Below, piece by piece: positions 27,475 to 37,853 of a DNA stretch of 64,000 nt. Positions within the stretch are counted from its first letter, which is position 1; the number at the start of each line of letters is the position of its first letter. The DNA lies in the NCBI GenBank assembly GCA_034439755.1, contig JAWXAZ010000036.1, positions 1 through 64,000 of the forward strand, read 5' to 3'. The position numbers and the translations under genes are program-made. Below the pieces are notes generated by a model, which had not been told where the DNA came from, ran no database searches, and saw only the letters and a list, made by a program, of their open reading frames with translations. Origin of the DNA: B1 sp034439755. GTDB lineage: Bacteria; Bacteroidota; Bacteroidia; UKL13-3.

Positions 27475-30400
27475 TTACTCTTTAACCATCTTAAATAACT
27501 TCGATTGGTTTTGGCCGCTTATTTTAACAAAATAAATGCCTGAACCAATTGATTGTGGGAAAGAAATTTTTGCTACACCATCGCTTTCAAGATTAGTGTT
27601 ATAAACCATTTTTCCATTAATATCCATTACCTCAACATTAATATTGCCGGCAATATGATGAACCATAAAATTAGACTTAAATGGATTTGGTCCAACACTT
27701 ACAATACTTTCATCTGTAACCTTGCGAATGGCAATGACTTTGCTATACGTAAAACTGCCATCTTTATCAATCATTTTTAATCTATAGTAGGCCACAGAAA
27801 TTGTGTTTAAAGCATTTCTATCTTGAAACAAATAATTTTTAAGCACATTGGAATTACCTGCTGAAGCAATTTCGCCAACAGCCGTAAATTTACCCAATTC
27901 GTAAGCACGTTCTACAACAAATGAGGCACTGTTTTTTTCCATTGTTGTTTGCCACAATAAAATTGCATCTACTTCAGATAAATAACCACCAAAGTCGGTT
28001 AAAGCAACAGGCAATGGAGCATTGTTATCGGTACCTGTAAAAACTGAATAAGTACCTAAAAAACTAGTTCTTATAAAATTCCTAATAGAATCTACCGTGC
28101 TGCCAGATCCAGAGAATGTATTCCAAGAAGTACCTGGTGAATTCTGCGCTAAACGGCTATCTGTCTCTGAAGGTACAGTACCAATCCAAACATCTTTGTA
28201 AAAATAGTCGAGGTCGAAGGTATAACTGCCAATTGGCGCAATCATGTTAATATAAGTATTAAAACGGGCATCGGAGGCAGATGAAGAAGGTGGCACGGTT
28301 CCAGTATACTGCCTAATAAACAAGCTCGATGGAACCGTTGCAGATATATCATGCGTTACTTTACAAACTGTGTCTGTACCAAATAAAAATGCTTGCGTTC
28401 CACCAGCAACTGGCAAGGCAGGAACCGCAACACAGAATGGTGGCATAACTGCTGGTGTTACCTCGTAGGCCCCAATATCAAAAACGCCAGTCTGTATAGA
28501 AGTAGGACGAGGATTGCCGTTGAAATCTACAGTTACCTCAGAAACAAAATCTCCTCTTCCATTAACAGACCATACTGCCGTATCATTTGGATTTGGAACC
28601 AAATTAGTTGCACTAAAGTAGCCAGGACGATACTGTATAGAATTTTGCTCATCACCAAAGTTGACAGACTTAAAAGCTTGTAGGCCCGTATATGTAGCTG
28701 CTACAATACCCCTTTGAACAAAATTAGCCGTACCATTGGTAAAGATTAAATTAAAATCACTCGATCCAAATAATGGATTGTAATGATATAAAACACCGCC
28801 TGTTGTGGCATTTACAAACACATTATTTCGTATTTTGTTGGTATTAGAATAAGCGGCATTGTAATAAAAATATCCAGCATAACCCGTTGTTGTAGACGTT
28901 GTATTAACCACCACCGTGTTGTTTGATACCAACATATAGCTAGAATAACTTTCTCTCAATCCATAGTTTGCCGTGGTTGAACCCGAACCCATTCTAATAA
29001 CATTGTTTGTAATAACACCATATTTTAATGGCGTACCATCGCAATAATAAGTGGCCATACCATGCCCATTTGCGGTAGTGGAATAAATGTAATTTCTAGA
29101 AATTAGGAAAGCGCTATCAACATAATATGCTTGAATACCAAAATATGCCGAATAAGCCGAAGTTGTAGTGATGGTATTAGAACGAATGGTTTGGTTAGAA
29201 AGGTAATAATTATAAATACCCATGTAATATTGATTCAAGAATGTATTGCTATCTATAACATTGTTATTAGACAAAGCAATTGTGCTTGTACCCCTGAAGT
29301 ATACCCCATAGGAGCCTCCGGTAAATGAACTCTTTACAAATGAAATATTGCCTATTGTATTATTAATACCATACACAATGGCCATATTGGTACTTGTTGT
29401 AGTTGTTACTGGCGCATCCATTTTACAATCTCTCACATTCACAAAACCAGTGTTTTGAGCAATGTCGAAAACATAACCAAATGAAGCATTTAATGCACGT
29501 AAACTTAACTTATTAAAATCTACATACTTTGCTCCATTCATTTTTACAATGAAATTTTCTGCAGTAGTAGAGTTGCTTCTAGAAACAATAACAGAATCTA
29601 CGTGATTTGCTAAAGAAGTAAAAGTAATTCTATTAAGCTCTGAGGAGCCAACTATAGCAGGTATCGTAAGCTGCTCTGTATAAGTTCCTGTTTTAATTCT
29701 TATATTAACTATGCTATCAACACCGCGTATAGATAATTGATTCACCGCTTCGGTAATAGTAAGAAAATCAGACGGGGCTGAACCAACAATGTAATTACCT
29801 TTCATTGGAGTTGGCAATATTACTATAACCGTATCATTATTGGTATTATTATCGGCATTTGAATTTGGCGCAGACGTAAAGATTTTCATAGAATTAACTG
29901 TACCCGCTGCAATGTTTATTTGGTTCAGACCAGTAAATAGAATAGACGTAGTATCACAACTCGCCAAACTGCCAGACCATAATTGCGTAACTACCGGACT
30001 ATTATTTAATTTTAAGCCAACATTGGCTGTGGTAACAGTATTTAATCCATAATTTATAAACCTAATCAAAACATCTTGCGTACCAGGCTGAATAGGTGCA
30101 GTTGGCGCCAATACTTCTAAAGCACCCAAATCATCGGTAACACTTATGGTCTCATAAGCACCAATGTCTGGAATTGAGGCGCGAATGGTATCGTTTATAT
30201 CCTTGGTAATCGCACTTATTGTATCTCCGTTTAAACAACCATTAAAAGATTTCAATAAAGTGTCGGCAATAAAAGCAGGGTTTTTAATTATGGAATTTAC
30301 ATTGTTTCCTGCAAGGCCAATAAAGGCTTTTCCTGTTAACCAACTATTAATGAATACAAAGTTGCCCGAAGTATCTGGTCTATAAAAATTATTGTAATTA

Positions 30401-33318
30401 AATTCTGCCACTGAGCTAAAACTGTTTCCAGACAGGTATGCAGGTACACCCATGGTGCCAGCTTTAGAAACCACAAAGTGATTGTTACGCATGCGCGCAT
30501 TAATGTTTGTGGTGAAATACAAAGCACCTGTTGTGTTGGAGTTACTAATTTGATTGTTTAAAACAGAGTTGCTATAAAAATTGGTATTGCTTGTGCTATA
30601 GACATACATTCCATAACAATTTGGCGTGCTAAAACCAACCGAAACTGCATTGTTATAAACTTCACCCCTTTTATTTGCATTGGCTTTGGCATTGTATAAG
30701 TACAAACCCATATAATTTGCATCTATTATACGGTTATTATTTACAATAAGTAAATCGCTTGAAGAACTTGTGGCATCGTGACTTTGGATTTGTAAACCAT
30801 AGTTGCTAGCAGTGGTTTTACGCATCTTTATTATGTTACCCGAAACATCTAAACTGGATGTTCCATTGGTTAAAATACCTACATAGTAAGGATTAATAAT
30901 GGTATTTCTTCTAATTTTTATGGCTTCGGAAGGGGCACCATATACATAGTAATAAGAATAAAAATAAGAGTATTGCCAAATTCCTGCATACCCATTTATA
31001 ATGGTATTTGAATCAATTTCAATGCTATCTAAAATATAGGTATCGTAATAGTACGGACTATTATTGGCGCCAGACATAACAATTCCCATAAAGGCATCTA
31101 CAGTTGAGCCAACGCCTGAAGGATGCGAAATGTCTACCACAGAATTTTTTACCTGAATATTTCTTAACCCCGTTTTGCTGATATGAATACCCCAACCAAA
31201 ATTGGGATTATTTGCCCTAATGGTTAAACTATCAATGCGTATATAACTTTGCCCCACTCTTATTACGTGTCTGGCACTCGTTGTAGCGTTGTTGTTTTGT
31301 ATAATACATGTATTCTTATTGGTACCAACCAAGGTAATGTTATTTGTAGCAGAAGCACCCAAAATAGTATTGTCAATTGTTACCTGGTCTAAATAGGTCC
31401 CAGGATTAACAACCAGCCTCACGGCCCCTGTAACCCCAGCCATTTGTAAGGCACTAAATGCATCACTTGGCTTAGCAAAATCTGGTGTTGATCCACCAAT
31501 CTGATAAGTGCCACTTAAAGGCAAATAAAAATTGGAATTTAAGGTGTCATTGGTTCTATCAGAGTCATTTACGGTGTTTGGCAAACTGCTATAAATCCTA
31601 AAATTATTAATGGCCCCAATGGTTGGCTGCTGTGAACCAGAGAAAGAAAGTGTTATAGTATCGCAAGTGCCCAAGCTTCCCGACCAAGGCAAAACAACAG
31701 CAGCACCTCCATTTTGCGTATAGCTAAGATTAAAAGAAGTGACTGTGTTATTACCATTGTTTCTCACCAACACATTCATGTCTCTTGCCCCAGAGGTCAT
31801 CGGTGGCGTAAAGTTTGTTATCTTAATAACAGCTAAATTATTGGGAATAGATGGGGTTTCATACGCACCCATTATTGGATTGGTAGCAGATCTGGTTGAT
31901 CCAAAAATATCTTTAGGTACATAGACCAAAGGCAAGCCTTGAAAACAAGCATTGTTATTTAACAATAAAGTATCGTTGGCAAAACTTGGATTACCATAAA
32001 TAGAATTTACATTCTGACCAGCTGCACCTTTAAAATTGCCAGAATTGTAATTGGTACCTACATAAATAAGAGATGCATTAGAGGTATCTGGCCTATAAAA
32101 CAAGTTATAATTTAAAGTATCAAAAACGGTTGAAGCTGTTGCGTATAATGGTATGGCTGCTGAAGCCACCTTTTCACTACAAATATTATTCACAAAACTA
32201 TTTCCCGATCCGCCAGAAATATAAGCTCCACCATAGGTATTATTGAAACCACTTATATCATGATTAATGGTATTGTTAGAAATTGCCCACTGACTGGTAG
32301 CATTTAAAAACAAACACCTGCTATAATCATATTTAATCATTCCGCCAATCATATTGTTAATGATAAAACCCTTGTTGCCGCTAAGGTTACTAGAACCTGT
32401 TATGTAAATACCATAGTATCCAAATCCATGAATGCGGTTATTGGAAATAAGGTGGCGGTTTGGGGCGGTACAAATTGAATTTAACAAATAAATACCATAA
32501 TTGTATTGGTAGGATACGCGAGGAAATAACAAGTTATTATCTACTGTAATACCATTTACAAAAGTAGCATAAATTGGATACAAGGCAGCGTCTAAAATAC
32601 GGCTATTCCTTATCTTTAATCCAACATGTAAATTGCTTGAAGCACCTGCTGCCAATATTCCATAATACCCCGACTCTATGGTACAACTATCTATTTCAGT
32701 ACCATCTATTCTGGTACCTGATGTAGGCGCTGTGGCACTGTTATTCATTAAAAAAGCGATGTAATTTGTAGAGGTAGTTGTTGTTCCTGTTCCTGTTACC
32801 CTAATGTCGCAATTCTTAAACTTATTGTTGTTTGAATTTAATCCCATGATATGCACCACAAAAGCATAAGTAGCGCCATTTCCTATGATGGTCATATCTC
32901 TAAATGTTACATTGGTAGCTAGGTTCAGCCTTAATGTATGCCTATTGTTTAAATCTGCACTGGCAAAAGTAAAAATAGTGCTCGTTCTGCTAGCCCCACT
33001 AAATGTGATGGTATTGGTGGTAGAAGAGCCCGTAATAGCGGGTATGCTTACCTGCTCATTAAATGTGCCTGCCGACAATACAAATAATACAGGCCCACTT
33101 ACGCCTACCGTTCCTGTGTTTGCAGGACCACCATCTGCCCTTACTCCTATGCTCGTTAAATAGGTTGCAGCAGAACGAATGTTCTGAAAATTAGTAGTGC
33201 TGGCAGTTGCACCTGGGTTAATGGTATAAGTACCATTGAGTTGAACAGCTTTCATTTGACCAATTGAGCCAATGAATAAAAGCAAACAAAAATTAAATAA
33301 CAGTAAATTGTTCTTCAT
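27475..33318 (-). CDS. Large parallel beta-helix protein with T9SS type A sorting domain
   Basis: Secreted protein of 1947 residues with a signal peptide ending near MKAVQ. There are three blocks of about 500-550 residues. Each opens with a segment like GTYTINPG / GTYQIGGS / GNYIVGSA, continues as right-handed parallel beta-helix rungs full of Asn and Tyr (SNNxI, IxNNxI), and closes with ...IGAYE. Blocks 1-2 and 2-3 are joined by a domain of about 120 residues resembling CARDB (VLVRNNGNNTVTSFNLSYTQ). The last 80 residues are a type A sorting domain (VGPNPFKSNF ... GIYFVKI...KLFKMVKE), so T9SS exports it and probably attaches it to the surface. Beta-helices of this type bind or cut polysaccharide, but no catalytic residues can be assigned. 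Confidence 0.88.
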   Translation of the reverse strand: MKNNLLLFNFCLLLFIGSIGQMKAVQLNGTYTINPGATASTTNFQNIRSAATYLTSIGVRADGGPANTGTVGVSGPVLFVLSAGTFNEQVSIPAITGSSTTNTITFSGASRTSTIFTFASADLNNRHTLRLNLATNVTFRDMTIIGNGATYAFVVHIMGLNSNNNKFKNCDIRVTGTGTTTTSTNYIAFLMNNSATAPTSGTRIDGTEIDSCTIESGYYGILAAGASSNLHVGLKIRNSRILDAALYPIYATFVNGITVDNNLLFPRVSYQYNYGIYLLNSICTAPNRHLISNNRIHGFGYYGIYITGSSNLSGNKGFIINNMIGGMIKYDYSRCLFLNATSQWAISNNTINHDISGFNNTYGGAYISGGSGNSFVNNICSEKVASAAIPLYATASTVFDTLNYNLFYRPDTSNASLIYVGTNYNSGNFKGAAGQNVNSIYGNPSFANDTLLLNNNACFQGLPLVYVPKDIFGSTRSATNPIMGAYETPSIPNNLAVIKITNFTPPMTSGARDMNVLVRNNGNNTVTSFNLSYTQNGGAAVVLPWSGSLGTCDTITLSFSGSQQPTIGAINNFRIYSSLPNTVNDSDRTNDTLNSNFYLPLSGTYQIGGSTPDFAKPSDAFSALQMAGVTGAVRLVVNPGTYLDQVTIDNTILGASATNNITLVGTNKNTCIIQNNNATTSARHVIRVGQSYIRIDSLTIRANNPNFGWGIHISKTGLRNIQVKNSVVDISHPSGVGSTVDAFMGIVMSGANNSPYYYDTYILDSIEIDSNTIINGYAGIWQYSYFYSYYYVYGAPSEAIKIRRNTIINPYYVGILTNGTSSLDVSGNIIKMRKTTASNYGLQIQSHDATSSSSDLLIVNNNRIIDANYMGLYLYNAKANANKRGEVYNNAVSVGFSTPNCYGMYVYSTSNTNFYSNSVLNNQISNSNTTGALYFTTNINARMRNNHFVVSKAGTMGVPAYLSGNSFSSVAEFNYNNFYRPDTSGNFVFINSWLTGKAFIGLAGNNVNSIIKNPAFIADTLLKSFNGCLNGDTISAITKDINDTIRASIPDIGAYETISVTDDLGALEVLAPTAPIQPGTQDVLIRFINYGLNTVTTANVGLKLNNSPVVTQLWSGSLASCDTTSILFTGLNQINIAAGTVNSMKIFTSAPNSNADNNTNNDTVIVILPTPMKGNYIVGSAPSDFLTITEAVNQLSIRGVDSIVNIRIKTGTYTEQLTIPAIVGSSELNRITFTSLANHVDSVIVSRSNSTTAENFIVKMNGAKYVDFNKLSLRALNASFGYVFDIAQNTGFVNVRDCKMDAPVTTTTSTNMAIVYGINNTIGNISFVKSSFTGGSYGVYFRGTSTIALSNNNVIDSNTFLNQYYMGIYNYYLSNQTIRSNTITTTSAYSAYFGIQAYYVDSAFLISRNYIYSTTANGHGMATYYCDGTPLKYGVITNNVIRMGSGSTTANYGLRESYSSYMLVSNNTVVVNTTSTTTGYAGYFYYNAAYSNTNKIRNNVFVNATTGGVLYHYNPLFGSSDFNLIFTNGTANFVQRGIVAATYTGLQAFKSVNFGDEQNSIQYRPGYFSATNLVPNPNDTAVWSVNGRGDFVSEVTVDFNGNPRPTSIQTGVFDIGAYEVTPAVMPPFCVAVPALPVAGGTQAFLFGTDTVCKVTHDISATVPSSLFIRQYTGTVPPSSSASDARFNTYINMIAPIGSYTFDLDYFYKDVWIGTVPSETDSRLAQNSPGTSWNTFSGSGSTVDSIRNFIRTSFLGTYSVFTGTDNNAPLPVALTDFGGYLSEVDAILLWQTTMEKNSASFVVERAYELGKFTAVGEIASAGNSNVLKNYLFQDRNALNTISVAYYRLKMIDKDGSFTYSKVIAIRKVTDESIVSVGPNPFKSNFMVHHIAGNINVEVMDINGKMVYNTNLESDGVAKISFPQSIGSGIYFVKISGQNQSKLFKMVKE

Positions 33319-33427
33319 AGAAATATATTAAAGTATCGTAAATCAAATTAAAAAAATATTGAAAACCTATTTATTAATTTTTAACTAAACAAATTAATAA
33401 TAAATTAATAAATGAGTTAAAAATAGA

Positions 33428-35161
33428 TTAAAAATGCAGTTCTTTTTTGCTCATTTTTGAACGCAAAATCACCCCATGTGAAAAAGACTTAGCATCGTAC
33501 TTTACTTTAATCTTTTTGCCAGATTTACAATCAAACTCTAATATCACCTTCATGGTGTTAATTGCCTTTTCGTTACTCAAGGAAGCACAAAGCTGATAAA
33601 CATCGTTTTCTGTGCCACAATTTGCAAGCTCAATGGTAGACAATTCGCCTTTTTGCTCAATTAATTTATCGGCCACAAAATAATAAGGGTACAAACTAGA
33701 ATAATAATTAATGCGGTAACTCGGCAAAGGCTTCCAAATTTTGCCCCCTTCTTCCCATCTAACATTTTGAAAAGTATACGCCTGCCACAACAACTTTTTC
33801 GACTTAGCATTAAATTCAAAAAAATGAGGAACAGTTCCCATGCAAATTAAATAATTGCTTTTTCCCATGGCCTGAACCGAACCCATTTGCGGAGAAAAAT
33901 AATCCTTCATTAATACCTCTTTAAAATAAAAAGACTTAAGCACTTCATTGGAAGAATCTACCTCATCTCCCACCCGTAACTCACAAATACCAGAACCGGT
34001 TTCGGCATTGCCATTATTAAATATTAACAAGTTGCCTTTCGCATTAAACCTGGGCGCATGCTGCTGCTCAAAAGCCAACCCAGTTTCAATAGAATCCAAA
34101 AAATTAATTTTCTTTAACCCATATTGATATAAAATTTGATTACTGCCCATGTCAATTTTCATTACCGTATTAAAGGTCTTAAAACTAGCGTAAATCAAGT
34201 GCTTCTTTTCATCGACAGCCATGCCATTTAAATGCCCCAATCTAGTGGGATTAAACAAATCTATGCTTGGCGAAATATTATATTGACGCTTTAATTCGGG
34301 CAACAAATCAAAACGCCAAACCTCATTTCTATCTGCATCAAACTCAACTATCGTTTCACACAAAGTATTGTCTGGAACACCAATTAACCCAGCAGTTTCG
34401 TCAAAATCTGTGACCTTTCTTTTACCAGCCGCTAAGTAATTTCCATTGCTTAATTTCTCAAACTCATGGTGAAACTTATCACTTCTGCCAACAGATTCTT
34501 CGAGCTTGGTTGGCCCCACCCAAATCATTTCTCCGTTTAATTTACATTCCTTCACTTCCCCAAATCTATTATCCACCAAAGTAAGCGTACCTTCATTTGT
34601 AAGATTAATATCACGAATGGCATGATCGTATTTATAATTAAGAAAAAGCAGTGGTTTTCCCTGCATATCCAACACCAATTTTAAGCCATCCACAATGAGT
34701 ATACCCTTTTCCTTTTTCTTACTGAGTTTGGTAAAAACCACTTTCTGAACCAAGGTATCTACCAACTCCGATTTACTAATATTTAAAATAAACTCTTTAG
34801 AAGTGTATAAGACATTTTTACCTTTTAAAGCCTCATAATACCAACGATAAGTTTTCCCAAAATTAAAAGGCTGACTTAACATGGTAGCTCTAAATTTTGA
34901 ACTATGAATATATATTAAAGTGCATTTTTCTGCGCGAATATCGCAAGACGAAAAATAAAACTTATACCCATTGGCGCCCTGTTGTTTAGGCACCTCAAAC
35001 ATAATCTGTTTATAATTTATTGCCTCGCCATCTATGGGTGTTATATGCTGGCCTGAACCAATATTTTGTTGAAAAAAAAACAGGACCAAAAGCGGTAATC
35101 GGAGACAACTTTTATCAAAAAAATTCTTTACAATCATATTTACAAATCTAAATAACTTCAT
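33428..35161 (-). CDS. Arylsulfotransferase-like (ASST) beta-propeller protein
   Basis: Exported protein of 577 residues. A hydrophobic leader follows a basic N-terminus (LRLPLLVLFFFQQNIGSGQ). After an N-terminal Ig-like part (about 35-125) comes a beta-propeller with arylsulfotransferase-type motifs: HHEFEKLSNGNYLAAGKRK, GHLNGMAVDEKKHLIYAS, QHAPRFNAKGNLLIFNNGN. The last block resembles the central His region of ASST enzymes, which transfer sulfate between phenols. Whether it is catalytic here is unknown. A C-terminal sorting-like tail is present but weak. A second ATG nine codons in is an alternative start. Confidence 0.65.
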   Translation of the reverse strand: MKLFRFVNMIVKNFFDKSCLRLPLLVLFFFQQNIGSGQHITPIDGEAINYKQIMFEVPKQQGANGYKFYFSSCDIRAEKCTLIYIHSSKFRATMLSQPFNFGKTYRWYYEALKGKNVLYTSKEFILNISKSELVDTLVQKVVFTKLSKKKEKGILIVDGLKLVLDMQGKPLLFLNYKYDHAIRDINLTNEGTLTLVDNRFGEVKECKLNGEMIWVGPTKLEESVGRSDKFHHEFEKLSNGNYLAAGKRKVTDFDETAGLIGVPDNTLCETIVEFDADRNEVWRFDLLPELKRQYNISPSIDLFNPTRLGHLNGMAVDEKKHLIYASFKTFNTVMKIDMGSNQILYQYGLKKINFLDSIETGLAFEQQHAPRFNAKGNLLIFNNGNAETGSGICELRVGDEVDSSNEVLKSFYFKEVLMKDYFSPQMGSVQAMGKSNYLICMGTVPHFFEFNAKSKKLLWQAYTFQNVRWEEGGKIWKPLPSYRINYYSSLYPYYFVADKLIEQKGELSTIELANCGTENDVYQLCASLSNEKAINTMKVILEFDCKSGKKIKVKYDAKSFSHGVILRSKMSKKELHF

Positions 35162-35443
35162 ACAAATTTTTTAAACCCAAATTTAAGTAATGGAAAATGC
35201 TGAATTAAATATACCAAAGCTATTTGATAATTTTATTAGGGTTAATGCCGATATGCCAAATAACAGTACAATGAGATATTTGTGGAAATTGGACTTTAAA
35301 ACCAAAACTTTAAAGTATTATGCCAGTACAATAGCCGCTAAGGCCAACATTATTCTATTCTATATAGTCTAATACAAGTTGCTTTTGGGTAAATAATAAT
35401 TGTAATTAATTTTAAAATAAAACTTGCTTAATTTGTATGCAGT

Positions 35444-36439
35444 ATGAAATATGATTATTTAATAATTGCAGTTATTTATATTTCAATAGCTAGCTGCAAC
35501 AATTTCTCTAAAAAAAACAATGAAACCGCTAACAACCTTCAAAAAACAAATGCCCTAAATTTTGCCATTCCAGATACGCAAAATATCCCTAAAGACGCCT
35601 TTGGCCAAGCTGTAAGGTATGGTCAACAATTGCTCGTAAATACAGTTTATTATATTGGCCCAAATGGCATAAAAGGACAATACACGGCAAACAAAATGAA
35701 CTGCAGCAATTGTCACCAAGATGCTGGTACCAAGCCCTTTTCTTTTAACCTCATGCGTGCCCATCAAAACTACCCGCAATACCGCTCTCGCGAGAACAAA
35801 ATATTAACCTTAGCAGATAGAGTTAATAACTGCGTAATGAGGCCACATAATGGCCAACCTCTGCCTTATGAAGGTGAAGAAATGACTGCCATATTATCCT
35901 ATTTAAAATGGATAAATTCATTTGTGATAAAAAAAGACAGCTTTTTAGGTTCGGGCAATCAAGAAATTCAATACCCACCAATTGCAGCTAGCCCTATAGA
36001 AGGAGGTAAACTTTATAAAATACATTGCCAACGTTGTCACCAAGCCAATGGTGATGGGGTGTTTGGTTCAGACAGTAACAGCTATATTTACCCGCCTCTA
36101 TGGGGCCCTAAGGCTTACCAAGCCGGTTCTAGCATGCACCGAGTTACCAAACTTGCTTCTTGGCTTAAGTCCAATATGCCGCATAAGGAAGCCCAATGGA
36201 ACAAGCCAATTTTAACCGATGTGGAGGCTCTGCACTTAGCCGCTTTCGTAAACGAAGATACAATGCACCCAAGGCCATTTAAAGCAATACCAATTGATTA
36301 CCCTAACCCTGATACAAAACCAATGGACTATGACCATGGGCCGTATGCCGATACCTTTACAGAGGCACAACATAAATATGGCCCTTTTCCTCCCATTATA
36401 GATTATTGGAAGAAAAAGGGCCAAAATTTGAATCGGTAA
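35444..36439 (+). CDS. Dihaem c-type cytochrome, TsdA-like
   Basis: Periplasmic or membrane-anchored lipoprotein (lipobox SIASC near residue 18) of 331 residues with two haem c sites: CSNCH (about residue 87) and CQRCH (about 194). Between them, LADRVNNCVMRPHNGQPLP matches thiosulfate dehydrogenase (TsdA) proteins, in which that Cys is the distal ligand of the active haem. Near the end, SNMPHKEA supplies the possible Met or Lys ligand of haem 2. It may oxidise thiosulfate to tetrathionate or do the reverse. No sox genes are nearby. The 280 bases upstream hold nothing convincing. Confidence 0.75.
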   Translation: MKYDYLIIAVIYISIASCNNFSKKNNETANNLQKTNALNFAIPDTQNIPKDAFGQAVRYGQQLLVNTVYYIGPNGIKGQYTANKMNCSNCHQDAGTKPFSFNLMRAHQNYPQYRSRENKILTLADRVNNCVMRPHNGQPLPYEGEEMTAILSYLKWINSFVIKKDSFLGSGNQEIQYPPIAASPIEGGKLYKIHCQRCHQANGDGVFGSDSNSYIYPPLWGPKAYQAGSSMHRVTKLASWLKSNMPHKEAQWNKPILTDVEALHLAAFVNEDTMHPRPFKAIPIDYPNPDTKPMDYDHGPYADTFTEAQHKYGPFPPIIDYWKKKGQNLNR

Positions 36440-36581
36440 TAACCAAAATCAATGTCACATTAGAGGCATCAAAAATAGTTAGATGGCAAAAAAAAATATT
36501 TATGCCTCAAATGAGTTACTATTACAATTTAGGAAGTAAACTTATTCTAATTGAAAATTTAACACCACCTTTTAAAGCATG

Positions 36582-37817
36582 TTATACCAAATTAACCAAA
36601 GCCATTTCGAGTCCCTTTTTCAATAGGCCTTTTTGCTTTGGGTTAAATTGATGCAAGCGCATCAAACCTTGCCAAATAGTTTTGGAGGTATCTTTAAAAA
36701 TTGCTTCATCGGTTAAGTCAACCTCATCGTTGCTCATGCAATAGGCAAATACGCGCGCCATACCGCAATTGGCAATATAATCTGGAATAATAGCTACGAT
36801 ATCGTCGGTATAATTTGCAATGGGACCCAAGAAAATTTCTTGGTCGGCAAAAGGCACGTTGGCACCGCAACTAATCACTTCTAAATCATTGTCGCGCATT
36901 TTCTCTATTTGATCTTGTGTAACCAAACGCGAAGCTGCTGCAGGCACAAAAATCTCTGCCCCTACTTCCCATATTTTTTCGTTTACTTCTTCATAACTCA
37001 ACATATCTGGATGAACCAAAGTATTGCCCTGTTTAGTTAAAAATAAGTCTTTTATTTCTTCCTTGCTAAAGCCAGTTGGCTTCACCAATCCGCCGTTTCT
37101 ATCGATGATGCCCACAATTACCACACCATATAAACTCAAGTAATAAGCAGCCGCCGCACCTACATTTCCCCAACCCTGGATAATGGCACGTTTGTTAATG
37201 ACATTGCCGCCCCAAATGCTGTAAAAATGCCGCACAGCCTCGGCCACACCAAATCCGGTAATCATATCGGCTACCAAAAAATTGCGTGATACCTCCGGCG
37301 AAAACCTATCGTCGTTTAATACCTTTGAAACCCCAATGCGCAAGTTGTTGATGCGAATTTGCTTAGCTGCACCTTCCACCTTAAAATGGCCAGTTACCAC
37401 ACCTTCTTGTGGGTGCAACAAACCATATTGCTCGGTAATGGGAATTACCTCATGAATTTCATCTACATTTAAATCGCCACCCGTGCCATAATAGTTTTTC
37501 AACAAGGGATAAACCGCCTTATACCAACGCTCCAAAACACCTTTTTTTCTAGGATCGGCCGGATCAAAATTGATACCCGATTTAGCACCACCTATGGCTG
37601 GTCCGGCTACGGTAAATTTAATTTCCATGGTTTTAGCCAAAGAAGTTACCTCATGCTTGTTAAGGCCTTTTCTCATGCGCGTTCCACCGCCAGCAGCGCC
37701 ACCACGCAAAGAGTTTATCACCACCCAACCTTCTGCTTCGGTCTCGTTATCCTTCCATTCGAAAACAATTTCTGGTTGCTTTTCTTCGTATTTCTTAATG
37801 AGTTTTTGTAATTGCAT
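36582..37817 (-). CDS. Glu/Leu/Phe/Val family amino-acid dehydrogenase
   Basis: NAD(P)-dependent oxidative deaminase of 411 residues. The dimerisation/catalytic domain has GGAAGGGTRMRKG and the catalytic Lys in GPAIGGAKSGI. The GTGGDLNVDE segment carries the catalytic Asp. The Rossmann domain follows (IQGWGNVGAAAAYYLSLYG). The N-terminus is shorter than that of classical glutamate dehydrogenase, so the substrate (glutamate or a branched or aromatic amino acid) is open. It shares strand and a 36-base gap with anmK. Confidence 0.85.
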   Translation of the reverse strand: MQLQKLIKKYEEKQPEIVFEWKDNETEAEGWVVINSLRGGAAGGGTRMRKGLNKHEVTSLAKTMEIKFTVAGPAIGGAKSGINFDPADPRKKGVLERWYKAVYPLLKNYYGTGGDLNVDEIHEVIPITEQYGLLHPQEGVVTGHFKVEGAAKQIRINNLRIGVSKVLNDDRFSPEVSRNFLVADMITGFGVAEAVRHFYSIWGGNVINKRAIIQGWGNVGAAAAYYLSLYGVVIVGIIDRNGGLVKPTGFSKEEIKDLFLTKQGNTLVHPDMLSYEEVNEKIWEVGAEIFVPAAASRLVTQDQIEKMRDNDLEVISCGANVPFADQEIFLGPIANYTDDIVAIIPDYIANCGMARVFAYCMSNDEVDLTDEAIFKDTSKTIWQGLMRLHQFNPKQKGLLKKGLEMALVNLV

Positions 37818-37853
37818 AATTGCTATATTTCTATTTATTATGAGTAAATTAAT

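Noticed and set aside
35190..35372. A 60-codon plus-strand ORF between the arylsulfotransferase-like gene and the cytochrome
   Set aside because: AT-rich, no recognisable motif, no leader; the length is expected by chance.
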